Positions 30,930 through 39,959 of a stretch of DNA of 64,000 nucleotides are shown here, one piece after another (position 1 is the stretch's first letter; each line of letters opens with the position of its first letter). The DNA lies in NCBI RefSeq assembly GCF_001884735.1, contig NZ_MJAP01000013.1, forward strand, positions 124,001 through 188,000, given 5' to 3'. The notes below the pieces were generated by a model. That model saw only the letters and a program-made list of their open reading frames with translations, did not search any database and had not been told where the DNA came from. The DNA is from Natronohydrobacter thiooxidans (lineage in GTDB: Bacteria; Pseudomonadota; Alphaproteobacteria; Rhodobacterales; Rhodobacteraceae). A program made the position numbers and the translations under genes.

Positions 30930-31841
30930 ATGACAACACGCGCGGGCTTCGTGGCCCTGATCGGTGAACCCAATGCCGGAAAGTCCACCCTGACCAACCG
31001 CATGGTGGGGGCGAAAGTCTCGATCGTCACCCATAAGGTGCAGACGACCCGCGCCCGCATTCGTGGCGTGGCACTGGAAGGCGCGGCGCAGATCGTCTTC
31101 GTGGACACGCCGGGCCTTTTCCGCCCGCGCCGCAGGCTGGATCGCGCGATGGTTGCCGCTGCCTGGGGCGGGGCTGCGGATGCCGATATCGTCGTGCTGC
31201 TGGTGGAAGCGCATCGCGGCCTGACCGAGGGCACGCAGGCCATACTCGACGCGCTGAAAGACCGGATCTCGCCCAAACAGACCGTGGCGCTCGCCATCAA
31301 CAAGATCGACCGCGTGAAGGCCGAGGCGCTGCTCGCGCTTTCCGCGAAACTCAATGACGCCTATCCCTTTGCCCAGACCTTCATGATCTCTGCCGAAAAG
31401 GGCCACGGCGTGGACGCCCTGCGCCGCTGGCTGGCCGAAACCCTGCCCGAAAGCCCCTGGCTCTACCCAGAGGACCAGATCGCCGATCTGCCCATGCGCA
31501 TGATCGCGGCCGAGATGACGCGCGAAAAGCTGACCCTGCGGCTGCATGAGGAACTGCCCTATCAGCTGACGGTCGAGACCGAGCAATGGCAGGAGCGCAA
31601 GGATGGCTCCGTGCGGATCGACCAGATGATCTATGTCATGCGCGACGGCCATAAAGGGATCGTGCTGGGCAACAGGGGCGAGACGATCAAGGCGATTTCT
31701 CAGGCTGCCCGCGCCGAGATCGCCGAATTTCTCGGCCGCCCGGTCCATCTGTTCCTGCAGGTCAAGGTCCGCGAGAACTGGATGGAAGAGTCCGAGCGCT
31801 ATTCGGAGATGGGGCTGGAGTTCCGCGACGGGAATACATGA
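30930..31841 (+). CDS. era: GTPase Era
   Basis: Ras-like GTPase with a KH domain, 303 residues, which helps mature the 30S subunit by binding 16S rRNA. G1 GEPNAGKSTL, G3 DTPGLF, G4 NKID; the KH segment is IVLGNRGETIKAISQAARAEIAEFLGRPVHLFLQVKV. The stop overlaps the next ATG by 4 nt. Confidence 0.97.
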   Translation: MTTRAGFVALIGEPNAGKSTLTNRMVGAKVSIVTHKVQTTRARIRGVALEGAAQIVFVDTPGLFRPRRRLDRAMVAAAWGGAADADIVVLLVEAHRGLTEGTQAILDALKDRISPKQTVALAINKIDRVKAEALLALSAKLNDAYPFAQTFMISAEKGHGVDALRRWLAETLPESPWLYPEDQIADLPMRMIAAEMTREKLTLRLHEELPYQLTVETEQWQERKDGSVRIDQMIYVMRDGHKGIVLGNRGETIKAISQAARAEIAEFLGRPVHLFLQVKVRENWMEESERYSEMGLEFRDGNT

Positions 31842-32164
31842 GCGCGCGGCTGGCCTCCGGCATCTGGGTCGCGGCCTACCTGCGGCGCCTCCAGATCGAC
31901 AATATCCCCGCCTATGTCCTCGCGCGCGGGGACGAGACGGCGGGCGCGGTGCTGGTGAAGCTCGCGCTGCTGGACGGCACGGCGCGCGCCTATCTGCGCG
32001 AATATGACATGGCGCTGGATGCGCGGGTCTGGCGGGTCTTGATCGAAGGGCCGGAACACGAAGTCGATGCCGCCATCACTCGCCAGCGCCGCTTTGACCC
32101 TGACCTCTGGGTGATCGAGATCGAGGATGCCCGAGGGCGCAATCTGCTGGATTCGATGGGATAG
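31838..32164 (+). CDS. DUF1491 family protein
   Basis: Small protein of 108 residues of the alphaproteobacterial DUF1491 family. Visible pattern: RLASGIWVAAYLRRLQIDNIPAYVLARGDETAGAVLVKLALLDG, then DPDLWVIEIEDARGRNLLD. Function unknown; commonly found with era and recO. 4-nt overlap with era suggests coupling. Confidence 0.9.
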   Translation: MSARLASGIWVAAYLRRLQIDNIPAYVLARGDETAGAVLVKLALLDGTARAYLREYDMALDARVWRVLIEGPEHEVDAAITRQRRFDPDLWVIEIEDARGRNLLDSMG

Positions 32165-32263
32165 CGGCGGCCCGTGCGCGAAGCTTCGTCCGGTAGCAGA
32201 ATATTAACCCATCGCATATGAATTTTTGCTAACGTCTCCCTGAGGCCCGCGAGAGAACCAGGA

Positions 32264-34429
32264 ATGAAACTGCCAGACGCCTTTGTTCGAGCAGTGCGCA
32301 GAGAAACGGAACTGCTGCGCCCCATCGAAATAAGCGACTTGCCGAAACGTGCGATGATGGCGGCGGTTTTCCTGTCGCTGATGGTCTATCTGGGCATGGG
32401 CAGGATCGTCGTTGTCACCGCTATTCTGATCGTCTTTGTCGAACTGGCCGCACAAGCCTTGTCGCGCCGGGAAATTGCGGCTCAGGAGGAGGTGCCAATC
32501 GGCGTGCTGCTCGGGCATTGGCTGCTGAATATGTTCAGCACTGCAGTTTACATGATTCCGGGTATCAGTCTGGCCGGGCACCCGGATCTGGCGATCGTCG
32601 TCATCAGCATTATCTGGACCTGTGGCGTCTTCATCTACGCCGCAAATGCTTATGGCAAGATGCCGCTCTACACATGTTCCTTGCTGATTCCGGCGGTTCT
32701 TGGCGCCGGGGTGGTTGTCTGGCTGATCGCCCATAACCCGATCGAGCCCGCAGGGCCTTACGGATGGGTTCTCATCATCATGGCGCTGCTGCTCTATGGC
32801 TACAATATCGGGGAAAATCTGTTCAAACAGACCCGCGCAAGCAACGCGTTGAACGCGGCAATGCTTGTGTCGCAGAATCGCTTCCACGAGTTGCAGCGGG
32901 TCAAACGACAACTCGTCAGCGCAGTCGAGGCTCTGGAGGACGGTTTTGCGTATTTTGATGCCGATGATCGCCTTGTCATGGCCAATCAGAGGTATCGCGA
33001 GATCTATGCAATCAGCGCGCCCTCGATCGTGCCCGGTGCCCGATACGAGGATATCCTGCGCTACGGGCTTGAACGGGGGCAGTATGTCGAAGCCTTTGGC
33101 CGCGAAGAGGAATGGCTGCGTGAATGCCTTTCGATGCATCGCGGCGATGGCCCCGACCGGCAGGTTCTTGCGGATGGCACGGTGTTGCGGATCGTCGACC
33201 GGCGCACGGCCGAGGGCGGGCGGGTCGGCTTGCGTGTCGATGTCACCGAACTGACCCATGCCCGTGAAGCCGCAGAAGCGGCCAACAGGGCAAAATCGGT
33301 GTTTCTGGCCAATATGAGCCATGAAATCCGCACGCCGCTGAATGGTGTCCTGGGCATGGCGGATCTCTTGGCGCAGACAAATCTCGATCAGGATCAGCGG
33401 GTGATGATTTCGACCATCCGCGACTCCGGGTGGAGCCTGCTGACATTGCTGAACGATATTCTTGATCTCTCGCGTGTTGAGGCGGGCAAGGTGGAACTGG
33501 AATATCAGAGCTTTCAGCTGCCGCCGATGATCGAAGGGCTCGTTTCGCTGCATGGGGCAAATGCCAGGGCCAAGGGGGTGGAGCTTGTCCTGTCACAGAG
33601 CGGCGATACCTCTGTCACGCGCCTTGGCGATCAGACCCGGCTGATGCAGATTTTGAACAATCTGCTCAGCAACGCCGTCAAATTCACCAGCGCGGGCAAG
33701 ATCACCCTGGAGGTCGATGCAAGCGAGGCCACATCCCTGAAATTCGTGATCAGCGACACGGGAATCGGCATGTCCGATGACCAGCTGGCGCGGATCTACA
33801 ACGTGTTCGAGCAGGCCGAGGCCAGCACGACCCGACGTTTTGGCGGCAGCGGTCTGGGCATGACCATCGTGCGCCGCCTGATCGATCTGATGAATGGCAA
33901 GATCGGCATAGAGACCGCCCTCGGCAAGGGAACCCGGATATCTCTGGATATCCCGCTCCCGAGTGCCGCGACACCCGCGCCCGAGAGCACGGCAGAGCGC
34001 CCCGCCGCCGCAGTACCCGAGGGGCCGACGCAGGCGGATGCTCTGAGCGGCTGCAAGGTGCTGGTCGCCGATGACAATGTGGTCAACCGCAAGGTTCTGG
34101 GCACGATATTGACGCGGCTCGGTGCCAGTGCCGAATTCGCGAGCAATGGCGAGGAAGCATGCGATTTGTGGCGGCGCGGCAATTTCGATGTGGCCCTCTT
34201 GGATATCTCGATGCCGGTGCTGGATGGGGTCGAGGCCCTGCGGATCATGATCCGCGAGGCGCGGGAAGCGGGAGGTCAGCCGCCCGTCGCCATCGCCGTA
34301 ACCGCGAATGTCATGACCGATCAGGTCCGCCACTACCTCAACGAGGGCTTTGCGGGTACGATCCCCAAACCCGTGCGGCGCGAAACACTGGTCGAGACCG
34401 TGCAACATGCGCTCGCGTCTCGCTCCTGA
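32264..34429 (+). CDS. Hybrid sensor histidine kinase / response regulator with membrane input domain
   Basis: 721-residue membrane kinase. Residues about 25-190: five or six TM segments with short loops. About 205-320: PAS-like domain (LEDGFAYFDADDRLVMANQRYREIYA). About 345-410: HisKA with phospho-His in FLANMSHEIRTPLNGVLGMADLL. About 450-565: HATPase (NNLLSNAVKFT, DTGIGMSDDQL, FGGSGLGMTIVRRL). About 600-715: receiver domain (KVLVADDNVVNRK, phospho-Asp in VALLDISMPVLDG, IPKPV). An orphan with no cognate regulator nearby; signal unknown. A weak CCAGGA Shine-Dalgarno supports the start. Confidence 0.94.
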   Translation: MKLPDAFVRAVRRETELLRPIEISDLPKRAMMAAVFLSLMVYLGMGRIVVVTAILIVFVELAAQALSRREIAAQEEVPIGVLLGHWLLNMFSTAVYMIPGISLAGHPDLAIVVISIIWTCGVFIYAANAYGKMPLYTCSLLIPAVLGAGVVVWLIAHNPIEPAGPYGWVLIIMALLLYGYNIGENLFKQTRASNALNAAMLVSQNRFHELQRVKRQLVSAVEALEDGFAYFDADDRLVMANQRYREIYAISAPSIVPGARYEDILRYGLERGQYVEAFGREEEWLRECLSMHRGDGPDRQVLADGTVLRIVDRRTAEGGRVGLRVDVTELTHAREAAEAANRAKSVFLANMSHEIRTPLNGVLGMADLLAQTNLDQDQRVMISTIRDSGWSLLTLLNDILDLSRVEAGKVELEYQSFQLPPMIEGLVSLHGANARAKGVELVLSQSGDTSVTRLGDQTRLMQILNNLLSNAVKFTSAGKITLEVDASEATSLKFVISDTGIGMSDDQLARIYNVFEQAEASTTRRFGGSGLGMTIVRRLIDLMNGKIGIETALGKGTRISLDIPLPSAATPAPESTAERPAAAVPEGPTQADALSGCKVLVADDNVVNRKVLGTILTRLGASAEFASNGEEACDLWRRGNFDVALLDISMPVLDGVEALRIMIREAREAGGQPPVAIAVTANVMTDQVRHYLNEGFAGTIPKPVRRETLVETVQHALASRS

Positions 34430-34503
34430 ACGGGCCTGGCTTTCGGGTTGCGTCCTGCCCGGCGAAATCGCAGCGGGTTGATCCATTGCTGCCGACATCG
34501 CGC

Positions 34504-34532
34504 TTGACACTGTAATTGCTTTCCAGCATATC
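34504..34532 (+). promoter_or_regulatory. Predicted promoter of rplU-rpmA
   Basis: Perfect -35 TTGACA (34504-34509), 17-nt spacer and a poor -10 CATATC (34527-34532). It would leave a leader of about 135 nt before rplU, long enough for structure, though I recognise no known L21 leader motif. Confidence 0.45.
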
Positions 34533-34673
34533 CCAGCTTCCGTTCGGGCATCCGGCCCGCGCGGCAGTCAGCTATTGTCCGGCGATTCCGGACACGCAGT
34601 CCGAGAGCACCAAACGCCTGCATCTGATCCGCAGGGGCCACAGGGCGCGGCAGAGTAAAGAAGGAAAGACCCG

Positions 34674-35237
34674 ATGTTTGCGGTCCTCAAAACCGGTGGC
34701 AAGCAATACCGCGTGCAGGCAGGCGATCTGCTGCGCGTCGAGCGCATTGCTGCCCATGCTGGTGAAACAGTTCAGTTCAACGAGATCCTGATGCTGGGCG
34801 GTGACAGCCCGGTGATCGGTGCGCCGACTGTCGACGGTGCTGGCGTTCAGGCCGAGGTGATCGACCAGATCAAGGCCGACAAGGTGATCCATTATGTCAA
34901 GCGCCGCCGCAAGCACAGCTCGCAGCGCACCAAGGGCCACCGCCAGAAACTGACGCTGATCAAGATCACCGATATCCTCGCCTCGGGCGCAGACGCTTCC
35001 GGCGTGAAAGCCGCCATCGGCACCGGTTCGGTCAAGGACTGGTCCGCAGAGGCCCCGGCCGCCCCGGCAGAAGCCCCGAAGCCCAAAAAGGCGAAAAAGG
35101 CCGACGTTGCCGCAGAGGCTGACGCCCCCGCGAAGAAAGCCAAGAAAGCCAAGGCAGAGCCTGCTGCGGAAACCGCAGAAGCGCCCGCCAAACCGAAACG
35201 CGCTGCGAAGAAGCCCGCAGCCAAGACAGAGGAGTAA
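34674..35237 (+). CDS. rplU: 50S ribosomal protein L21 with long Lys/Ala-rich tail
   Basis: L21, 187 residues against about 103 in most bacteria. Residues 1-103 are the conserved fold (MFAVLKTGGKQYRVQAGDLLRVE, VIHYVKRRRKHSSQRTKGHRQKLTLIKI). The remaining 80 residues are a low-complexity Ala/Lys/Pro/Glu tail (APKPKKAKKADVAAEADAPAKKAKKAK), a common but variable feature of alphaproteobacterial L21. Good Shine-Dalgarno (AAGAAGGA). Followed by rpmA after 6 nt. Confidence 0.96.
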   Translation: MFAVLKTGGKQYRVQAGDLLRVERIAAHAGETVQFNEILMLGGDSPVIGAPTVDGAGVQAEVIDQIKADKVIHYVKRRRKHSSQRTKGHRQKLTLIKITDILASGADASGVKAAIGTGSVKDWSAEAPAAPAEAPKPKKAKKADVAAEADAPAKKAKKAKAEPAAETAEAPAKPKRAAKKPAAKTEE

Positions 35238-35243
35238 TCCCTC

Positions 35244-35513
35244 ATGGCACACAAGAAAGCAGGCGGTTCATCCCGTAACGGGCGCGACTCAGCCGGTCGT
35301 CGCCTGGGCGTGAAACTCTATGGCGGCCAGCACGTCATTCCCGGCAATATCATCGTGCGTCAGCGCGGCACCAAGCATTGGGCCGGCGCAGGCGTGGGCA
35401 TGGGCCGCGACCATACGCTGTTTGCCCTGACCGAAGGCCGTATCGTATTTACCAAAGGTCTCAAAGGGCGCAGCTTCGTATCCGTCGTGCCGATGGAGAC
35501 TGCTGCCGAATAA
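35244..35513 (+). CDS. rpmA: 50S ribosomal protein L27
   Basis: 89 residues, standard length. N-terminus [29 protein letters not shown] is the conserved peptidyl-transferase-centre extension. Immediately after rplU. The usual third gene, obgE, is not in the window; two acetyltransferase genes follow instead, after a terminator. Confidence 0.97.
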   Translation: MAHKKAGGSSRNGRDSAGRRLGVKLYGGQHVIPGNIIVRQRGTKHWAGAGVGMGRDHTLFALTEGRIVFTKGLKGRSFVSVVPMETAAE

Positions 35514-35540
35514 GCCGAACTTTTACATTTCGGATGTAAG

Positions 35541-35575
35541 CAGGGTCGGCGGCAGCGTCGGCCCTGTTCTTTTTT
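35541..35575 (+). terminator. Intrinsic terminator after rpmA
   Basis: A 9-bp stem AGGGTCGGC / GTCGGCCCT with two G-T pairs, 6-nt loop, followed by a T-rich run TTCTTTTTT. Confidence 0.85.
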
Positions 35576-35661
35576 GTGCGATCCGTTCCTATATCATTGG
35601 AACCGGCCGCATGCTCAAGGATTGAGGAGGGCAGGCTGCGGCCTGACAGGAGAGAATGAGC

Positions 35662-36204
35662 ATGAGTTTTGACAAGACGATTCAAGCGGATCAACCAATT
35701 CTGACAACTGCACGGCTCGTCCTGCGCCCGCTCGCGCAGAGCGATGCCGCACTTCTGGCGCTGTATACGAGCGATAGGCGCGTGGCCGAAGGCACGCGCT
35801 CGATCCCCCATCCCTTGCCGCCGGGTGCCACCGAACAGTTCATCGCCCGCTCGACCGCGCCGGAGCGCGAAGAAGATGTCTGGGTGCTCGATGGCTCGGT
35901 GTCGGGGGCGGCGCAGGTGATGGGGCTCTTGTCGTTGAAACCCTTGGAGCGGCAGCAAAGCCAGATCGGCTTCTGGGTGGCCCCGGCTTTCTGGAATGCA
36001 GGTTTCGCCTCTGAAGCCGTGCGCGCGGTGATCAAGTCCAATCCACATCACGCGCGCACGCTCTTCGCCGAGGTGTTTCAGGACAATGCGGCCACGGCCC
36101 ATGTGCTGACCAATGCCGGGTTCGACTATCTGGGCGATGCCGAAGCCTATTCGGTGGCCCGCCGCGCCACGGTGCCGACATGGACCTATATCCGACGGAT
36201 GTGA
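35662..36204 (+). CDS. GNAT family N-acetyltransferase (RimJ-like)
   Basis: 180 residues, acetyltransferase_3 type: TARLVLRPLAQSDAALLALYTSDRRVAEGTRSIPHPL, IGFWVAPAFWNAGFASEAVRAVI and HARTLFAEVFQDNAATAHVLTNAGFDYLGDAE carry the acetyl-CoA binding fold. Likely acetylates a protein N-terminus or small amine; target unknown. AGGAG lies 9 nt before ATG 35662, favouring it over ATG 35656. Confidence 0.9.
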   Translation: MSFDKTIQADQPILTTARLVLRPLAQSDAALLALYTSDRRVAEGTRSIPHPLPPGATEQFIARSTAPEREEDVWVLDGSVSGAAQVMGLLSLKPLERQQSQIGFWVAPAFWNAGFASEAVRAVIKSNPHHARTLFAEVFQDNAATAHVLTNAGFDYLGDAEAYSVARRATVPTWTYIRRM

Positions 36205-36211
36205 CGCGCTG

Positions 36212-36766
36212 ATGCGGCTGTCACTGAACCATGACCAATATCCAGAGCTACATTTGCGGCCCCTGCAGCAGGCGGATGCCCCGGCGCTGCACGGGGCCGT
36301 CACATTGCCCCGGATCGGACGAATGCTGCATGGCTTCCCCGCTGGCTGGACACTCCAGCAGGCCCGGTCGCTGATTGCGCGCCTTGCCAGTCGCGTCGAC
36401 TGGCCCTGCTTCGCGCTTGATGCAGGCGACGGGCGGTTTCTTGGCCTTGTCGGCCTGTCCGAACGCGATCCCGAACAGCTGACCTTCTTTCTTGTGCCAG
36501 AGGCCGAAGGCCAAGGGCTGATGCGGGTCGCACTGGCCGGTTTTGTCACCCATGTCTTTGCGCAGACGGAACTGCCAGCGATCCGCGCCGAGGTATATCA
36601 CGACAACGCGGCATCGATGGCCTTGCTGCTTGGCCTTGGTTTTGTCGAGACCGGGCAGCGTGAGGGGAATTGCTCACCCCTGCGCTGCGGGGCAGAGCGC
36701 CTGTATCAGCTCTGCCTGCCGCGCGGGCAGGCGCCGCAGCATCCCAGCCCGGACCGGCCCTGCTGA
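36212..36766 (+). CDS. GNAT family N-acetyltransferase
   Basis: 184 residues, second acetyltransferase, 7 nt after the first. HLRPLQQADAPALHGAVTLPRIGRMLHGFPAGW, then LGLVGLSERDPEQLTFFLVPEAEGQGLMRVAL and EVYHDNAASMALLLGLGFVETG show the GNAT core. It is distinct enough from its neighbour that a recent duplication is not obvious. The C-terminal part is Cys/Pro-rich. Start ATG 36212 follows the first gene's stop closely, implying co-transcription. Confidence 0.88.
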   Translation: MRLSLNHDQYPELHLRPLQQADAPALHGAVTLPRIGRMLHGFPAGWTLQQARSLIARLASRVDWPCFALDAGDGRFLGLVGLSERDPEQLTFFLVPEAEGQGLMRVALAGFVTHVFAQTELPAIRAEVYHDNAASMALLLGLGFVETGQREGNCSPLRCGAERLYQLCLPRGQAPQHPSPDRPC

Positions 36767-36843
36767 GCGCCATTTCAGCCCCAGCCTCTAGACCTTTGGC
36801 AGAAGCGTGATACCATATCCTGACCTAACGGGCAGAGGGGCGC

Positions 36844-37617
36844 ATGCGCAGACCGGTCGTCGGAATCATCGGCAATTCCTATCTGATCAACGATGAATAC
36901 CCCGCCCATGCCGGTGGTACCATGAATTCCGAGGCCGTGGCCGAGGTCTCGGGCTGCCTGCCGCTGCTTGTGCCCTCGGACCCGCGCCTTGTCTCAGTCG
37001 AGGAATTGCTCGAAGTCTGTGACGGCTTCCTGCTGACCGGCGGGCGCCCCAATGTCCATCCCGAGGAATATGGCGAGGCCGAGACCCCGGCGCATGGGGC
37101 GTTTGACCGCGCGCGCGATGCGATCACGCTCCCGCTGGTGCGGGCCTGCGTGGCGCGCGGCCAGCCGTTTTTTGGGGTCTGCCGTGGCTTTCAGGAAGTC
37201 AATGTGGCGCTGGGGGGCACGCTTCACCCGGAAATCCGCGACCTGCCGGGCCGGATGAATCACCGCATGCCGCCCGATGGCACGCTGGAAGAGAAATTCG
37301 CTCTGCGCCACAAGGTGAGCTTCCGCGAGGGCGGCGTGTTTCACCGCCTGATGGGGGCGTCCGAGGTGCTGACCAACACGCTGCACGGGCAGGGGATCAA
37401 GACCCCCGGCGCGCGGATCATCATCGACGGGCACGCCCCCGACGGCACACCCGAAGCACTCTATGTCGAGGGCGCGCCCGGTTTCACCCTCTCGGTGCAA
37501 TGGCACCCGGAATGGCGGGCCGGGCAGGATCCGGTCTCGCGCCCGCTATTCGAGGCTTTTGGCGACGCGGTGCGCGCCTGGGCCAAAACCCGCACACCTT
37601 GGGCGCAGAGCGCGTGA
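36844..37617 (+). CDS. Gamma-glutamyl-gamma-aminobutyrate hydrolase family protein (PuuD-like class I amidotransferase)
   Basis: 257 residues. Nucleophile Cys in FFGVCRGFQEVNVALGGTLHPE, catalytic His/Glu in VSVQWHPEW, and the oxyanion region GFLLTGGRPNVHPEEYG match PuuD-type hydrolases, which cleave gamma-glutamyl amides in putrescine breakdown. No other puu genes are near, so a different gamma-glutamyl substrate is possible. Start at 36844 follows GGCAGAGGGGCGC. Confidence 0.9.
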   Translation: MRRPVVGIIGNSYLINDEYPAHAGGTMNSEAVAEVSGCLPLLVPSDPRLVSVEELLEVCDGFLLTGGRPNVHPEEYGEAETPAHGAFDRARDAITLPLVRACVARGQPFFGVCRGFQEVNVALGGTLHPEIRDLPGRMNHRMPPDGTLEEKFALRHKVSFREGGVFHRLMGASEVLTNTLHGQGIKTPGARIIIDGHAPDGTPEALYVEGAPGFTLSVQWHPEWRAGQDPVSRPLFEAFGDAVRAWAKTRTPWAQSA

Positions 37618-37683
37618 GGCGCAACCGATGCGCCCTGCGCAGCGGTGAGGATTGAGTATTTTCAGCAAGAAAATGCAGTGGCC

Positions 37684-38328
37684 TCAGATCACCACAACCC
37701 GCGTGCCGATGGGCACCCGCTGATAGAGGTCGATCACATCCTGCTGCAGCATGCGGAAACAGCCCGATGAGGCAAACCGCCCGATCGAACGCCATTCCGG
37801 CGTCCCGTGAATGCGGTAGCCCTGATCGCGCCCGTCGGTCATCAGATAGAGCGCCCGCGCACCCAGCGGATTTTCCGGCCCGCCCGGCTGGCCATCTTTC
37901 CAGCGCTCCAGTTTCGGGTCGCGTTCGATCATTTCGGGCGGCGGGGTCCATGTCGGCCAATGCGCCTTGCGATAGACCGTCGATTCGCCGGTCCAGTCAA
38001 AGCCTTCGCGCCCGACCGAGATGCCATAGCGCAGCGCATAGCCGTTTTCGAGAATCAGATAGAGCAGGCGATTATTGTTCTCGATGACGATGGTGCCGGG
38101 GGCTTCCTCACTCTGATAGGGCACCACTTGCCGATGCAGAAATTCGGGGATCTCCTGCAGATTGATCGCGCGCAGGCGGTGCGCCCCGTCGCGGCGGCTG
38201 GCATAGTCGATGGGCTCGAATTCGGGCGGGGGCGGCGGCGCCACAAGCGCAGGCACGCAGGCCCCAAGCGCAAGGGCGCTGGCAGAGAGCGCCAGCAGGC
38301 GGCGACGGGTCAACAAGGGTGCGGTCAT
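37684..38328 (-). CDS. L,D-transpeptidase lipoprotein (YkuD family)
   Basis: 214 residues. N-terminus TRRRLLALSASALALGAC combines a twin-arginine-like start and a lipobox (LGAC), so it is probably a periplasmic lipoprotein. YkuD catalytic domain (about 60-214): YRIHGTPEWRSIGRFASSGCFRM holds the His and catalytic Cys. The usual SHGC is SSGC here. Forms 3-3 peptidoglycan cross-links or attaches proteins to peptidoglycan. Start ATG 38328 has AGGA 9 nt upstream. Tandem paralogue upstream at 38393. Confidence 0.92.
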   Translation of the reverse strand: MTAPLLTRRRLLALSASALALGACVPALVAPPPPPEFEPIDYASRRDGAHRLRAINLQEIPEFLHRQVVPYQSEEAPGTIVIENNNRLLYLILENGYALRYGISVGREGFDWTGESTVYRKAHWPTWTPPPEMIERDPKLERWKDGQPGGPENPLGARALYLMTDGRDQGYRIHGTPEWRSIGRFASSGCFRMLQQDVIDLYQRVPIGTRVVVI

Positions 38329-38392
38329 TTTCGGCTTTCCTGAACTCACGGAGACATGATCGCAAACCCCAAGGCATTTGCAAGAGCTTGTG

Positions 38393-39115
38393 TCAGATCG
38401 TGATCACGCGCGTGCCGACGGGCACCCGGTTGTAAAGATCAATCGCATCGTGATTGACCATGCGGATACAGCCAGACGAGACATATTGCCCGATCAACCA
38501 GTATTCCGGCGTACCATGGATACGGTAGCCCTGATCACGCCCGCCCGACATCAGATAAAGCGCCCGCGCGCCCAGCGGATTGCGCGGTCCGCCCGGCATG
38601 CCGCCTGCAAAGCGCGTCAGGCTCGGGTCTTCGCGCATCATCCGCGCGGTCGGGGTCCATGTCGGCCACTCTGCGCGGCGATAGATATGCCCGCGTCCGC
38701 GCCATGTCAGCCCCTCGCGCCCGACCGCGATCCCGTAGCGCAGCGCATGGCCCTCATCGAGGATGAAGTAAAGATGCCGCGTGCTGTTCTGCACCAGAAT
38801 CGTGCCTTTGCGATGCGGTGAGGGATATTCCACCACCTGCCGGTGAAACTGCGGCGGGATCAGGCTCATGCCGGTGGCGGGCAGGATGCGGTCGCCATCC
38901 TGACGCTCTGCGTAAGAGATTGGCGTGATGTCGAAACGCGCAGCCAGATCGGACAGGGGCTCGGCGCGCGTGGTCGCAATCGGGCGACCGTCTTCGGTGA
39001 AGCGCAGGCGATCCGCTCCGGAACCCGTGGTTTGCGAAGCTTCGCAGCCCGCCAGCGCCACTGCGCCCGCCGCGCTGCCGGATGCCAGAAACCCGCGTCT
39101 GGAAAATCTCATCAT
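38393..39115 (-). CDS. L,D-transpeptidase lipoprotein (YkuD family), paralogue
   Basis: 240 residues. Tat-like and lipobox N-terminus (FSRRGFLASGSAAGAVALAGC). Catalytic block YRIHGTPEYWLIGQYVSSGCIRMVNHDAIDLYNRVPVGTRV, nearly the same as the downstream gene at 37684. Shared blocks such as GARALYLM and GRDQGYRIHGTPE show a tandem duplication, 64 nt apart in the same direction. Likely periplasmic peptidoglycan cross-linking. Confidence 0.93.
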   Translation of the reverse strand: MMRFSRRGFLASGSAAGAVALAGCEASQTTGSGADRLRFTEDGRPIATTRAEPLSDLAARFDITPISYAERQDGDRILPATGMSLIPPQFHRQVVEYPSPHRKGTILVQNSTRHLYFILDEGHALRYGIAVGREGLTWRGRGHIYRRAEWPTWTPTARMMREDPSLTRFAGGMPGGPRNPLGARALYLMSGGRDQGYRIHGTPEYWLIGQYVSSGCIRMVNHDAIDLYNRVPVGTRVITI

Positions 39116-39241
39116 CGTGCAACCTGTTGTGGTTGCCTGTTTTCCTGCCTCGGGTTCAGGCTAGGCGAAGCGATGGAGCATGAACAGCGACAAATTGCGC
39201 ATGCGGGGCGGTCTGTGACCTTTGCGCCACCGCAGCGCGCG

Positions 39242-39883
39242 TCAGCGCGGCAACTGGCTGGCCGCGCGCGCCAGATCGGTGATCGCCTGCCAGTCGCCCC
39301 GGATCATCGCATCCTTGGGTGCAATCCAGGATCCGCCGACACAGGCCACATTCGGCAGGCTCAGGTAATCGGGGGCGCGCGTCACGCTGATCCCGCCTGT
39401 CGGGCAGAATGTGACCTGCGGCAGCGGGCCGCCGATGGATTTCAGCGCGCTCGCCCCGCCGATGGATTCGGCAGGAAAGAACTTCTGCACCGTATAGCCC
39501 TGTTCCAGCAGCGCCATCACCTCGGAACAGGTCTGCGCGCCGGGCAGAAGCGGCATGTTGTGGACGCGGGCCGCATCAATCAGCGCGGGCGTCGCACCGG
39601 GCGAGACCGCAAAGCGTGCGCCCGCCTGCGCGGCGGCTTCCATCTGCTGGGGGCTCAACACCGTGCCTGCGCCCACGACCGCGCCTTCGACCTGCGCCAT
39701 GGCCCTGATCGCATCCAGCGCGCAATCGGTGCGCAAGGTGACTTCCAGCACCGGCAATCCACCGGCCACCAGCGCCTGCGCCAGCGGCAGGGCATGGGCG
39801 ATATCCTCGATCACCAGAACCGGGATGACAGGGGCCATCTGGCACAGGGCGAGGGCGTGCTGGCTTTGCTCGGCTGGGGTCAT
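39242..39883 (-). CDS. eda: KDPG/KHG aldolase (2-dehydro-3-deoxy-phosphogluconate aldolase)
   Basis: 213 residues. Entner-Doudoroff cleavage of KDPG to pyruvate and glyceraldehyde 3-phosphate. Class I TIM barrel with GLPVLEVTLRTDCALDAI (catalytic Glu), Schiff-base Lys in QKFFPAES, phosphate-binding GGPLPQVTFCPTGGISV. The partner edd is not in the window. Confidence 0.94.
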   Translation of the reverse strand: MTPAEQSQHALALCQMAPVIPVLVIEDIAHALPLAQALVAGGLPVLEVTLRTDCALDAIRAMAQVEGAVVGAGTVLSPQQMEAAAQAGARFAVSPGATPALIDAARVHNMPLLPGAQTCSEVMALLEQGYTVQKFFPAESIGGASALKSIGGPLPQVTFCPTGGISVTRAPDYLSLPNVACVGGSWIAPKDAMIRGDWQAITDLARAASQLPR

Positions 39884-39959
39884 GGGATCACTCCGCTTGC
39901 GGTGTTTGCGCTAACGGATACGCGCAAAGACCCGGTTTGGCAAGCCTGACGCGCATCCC

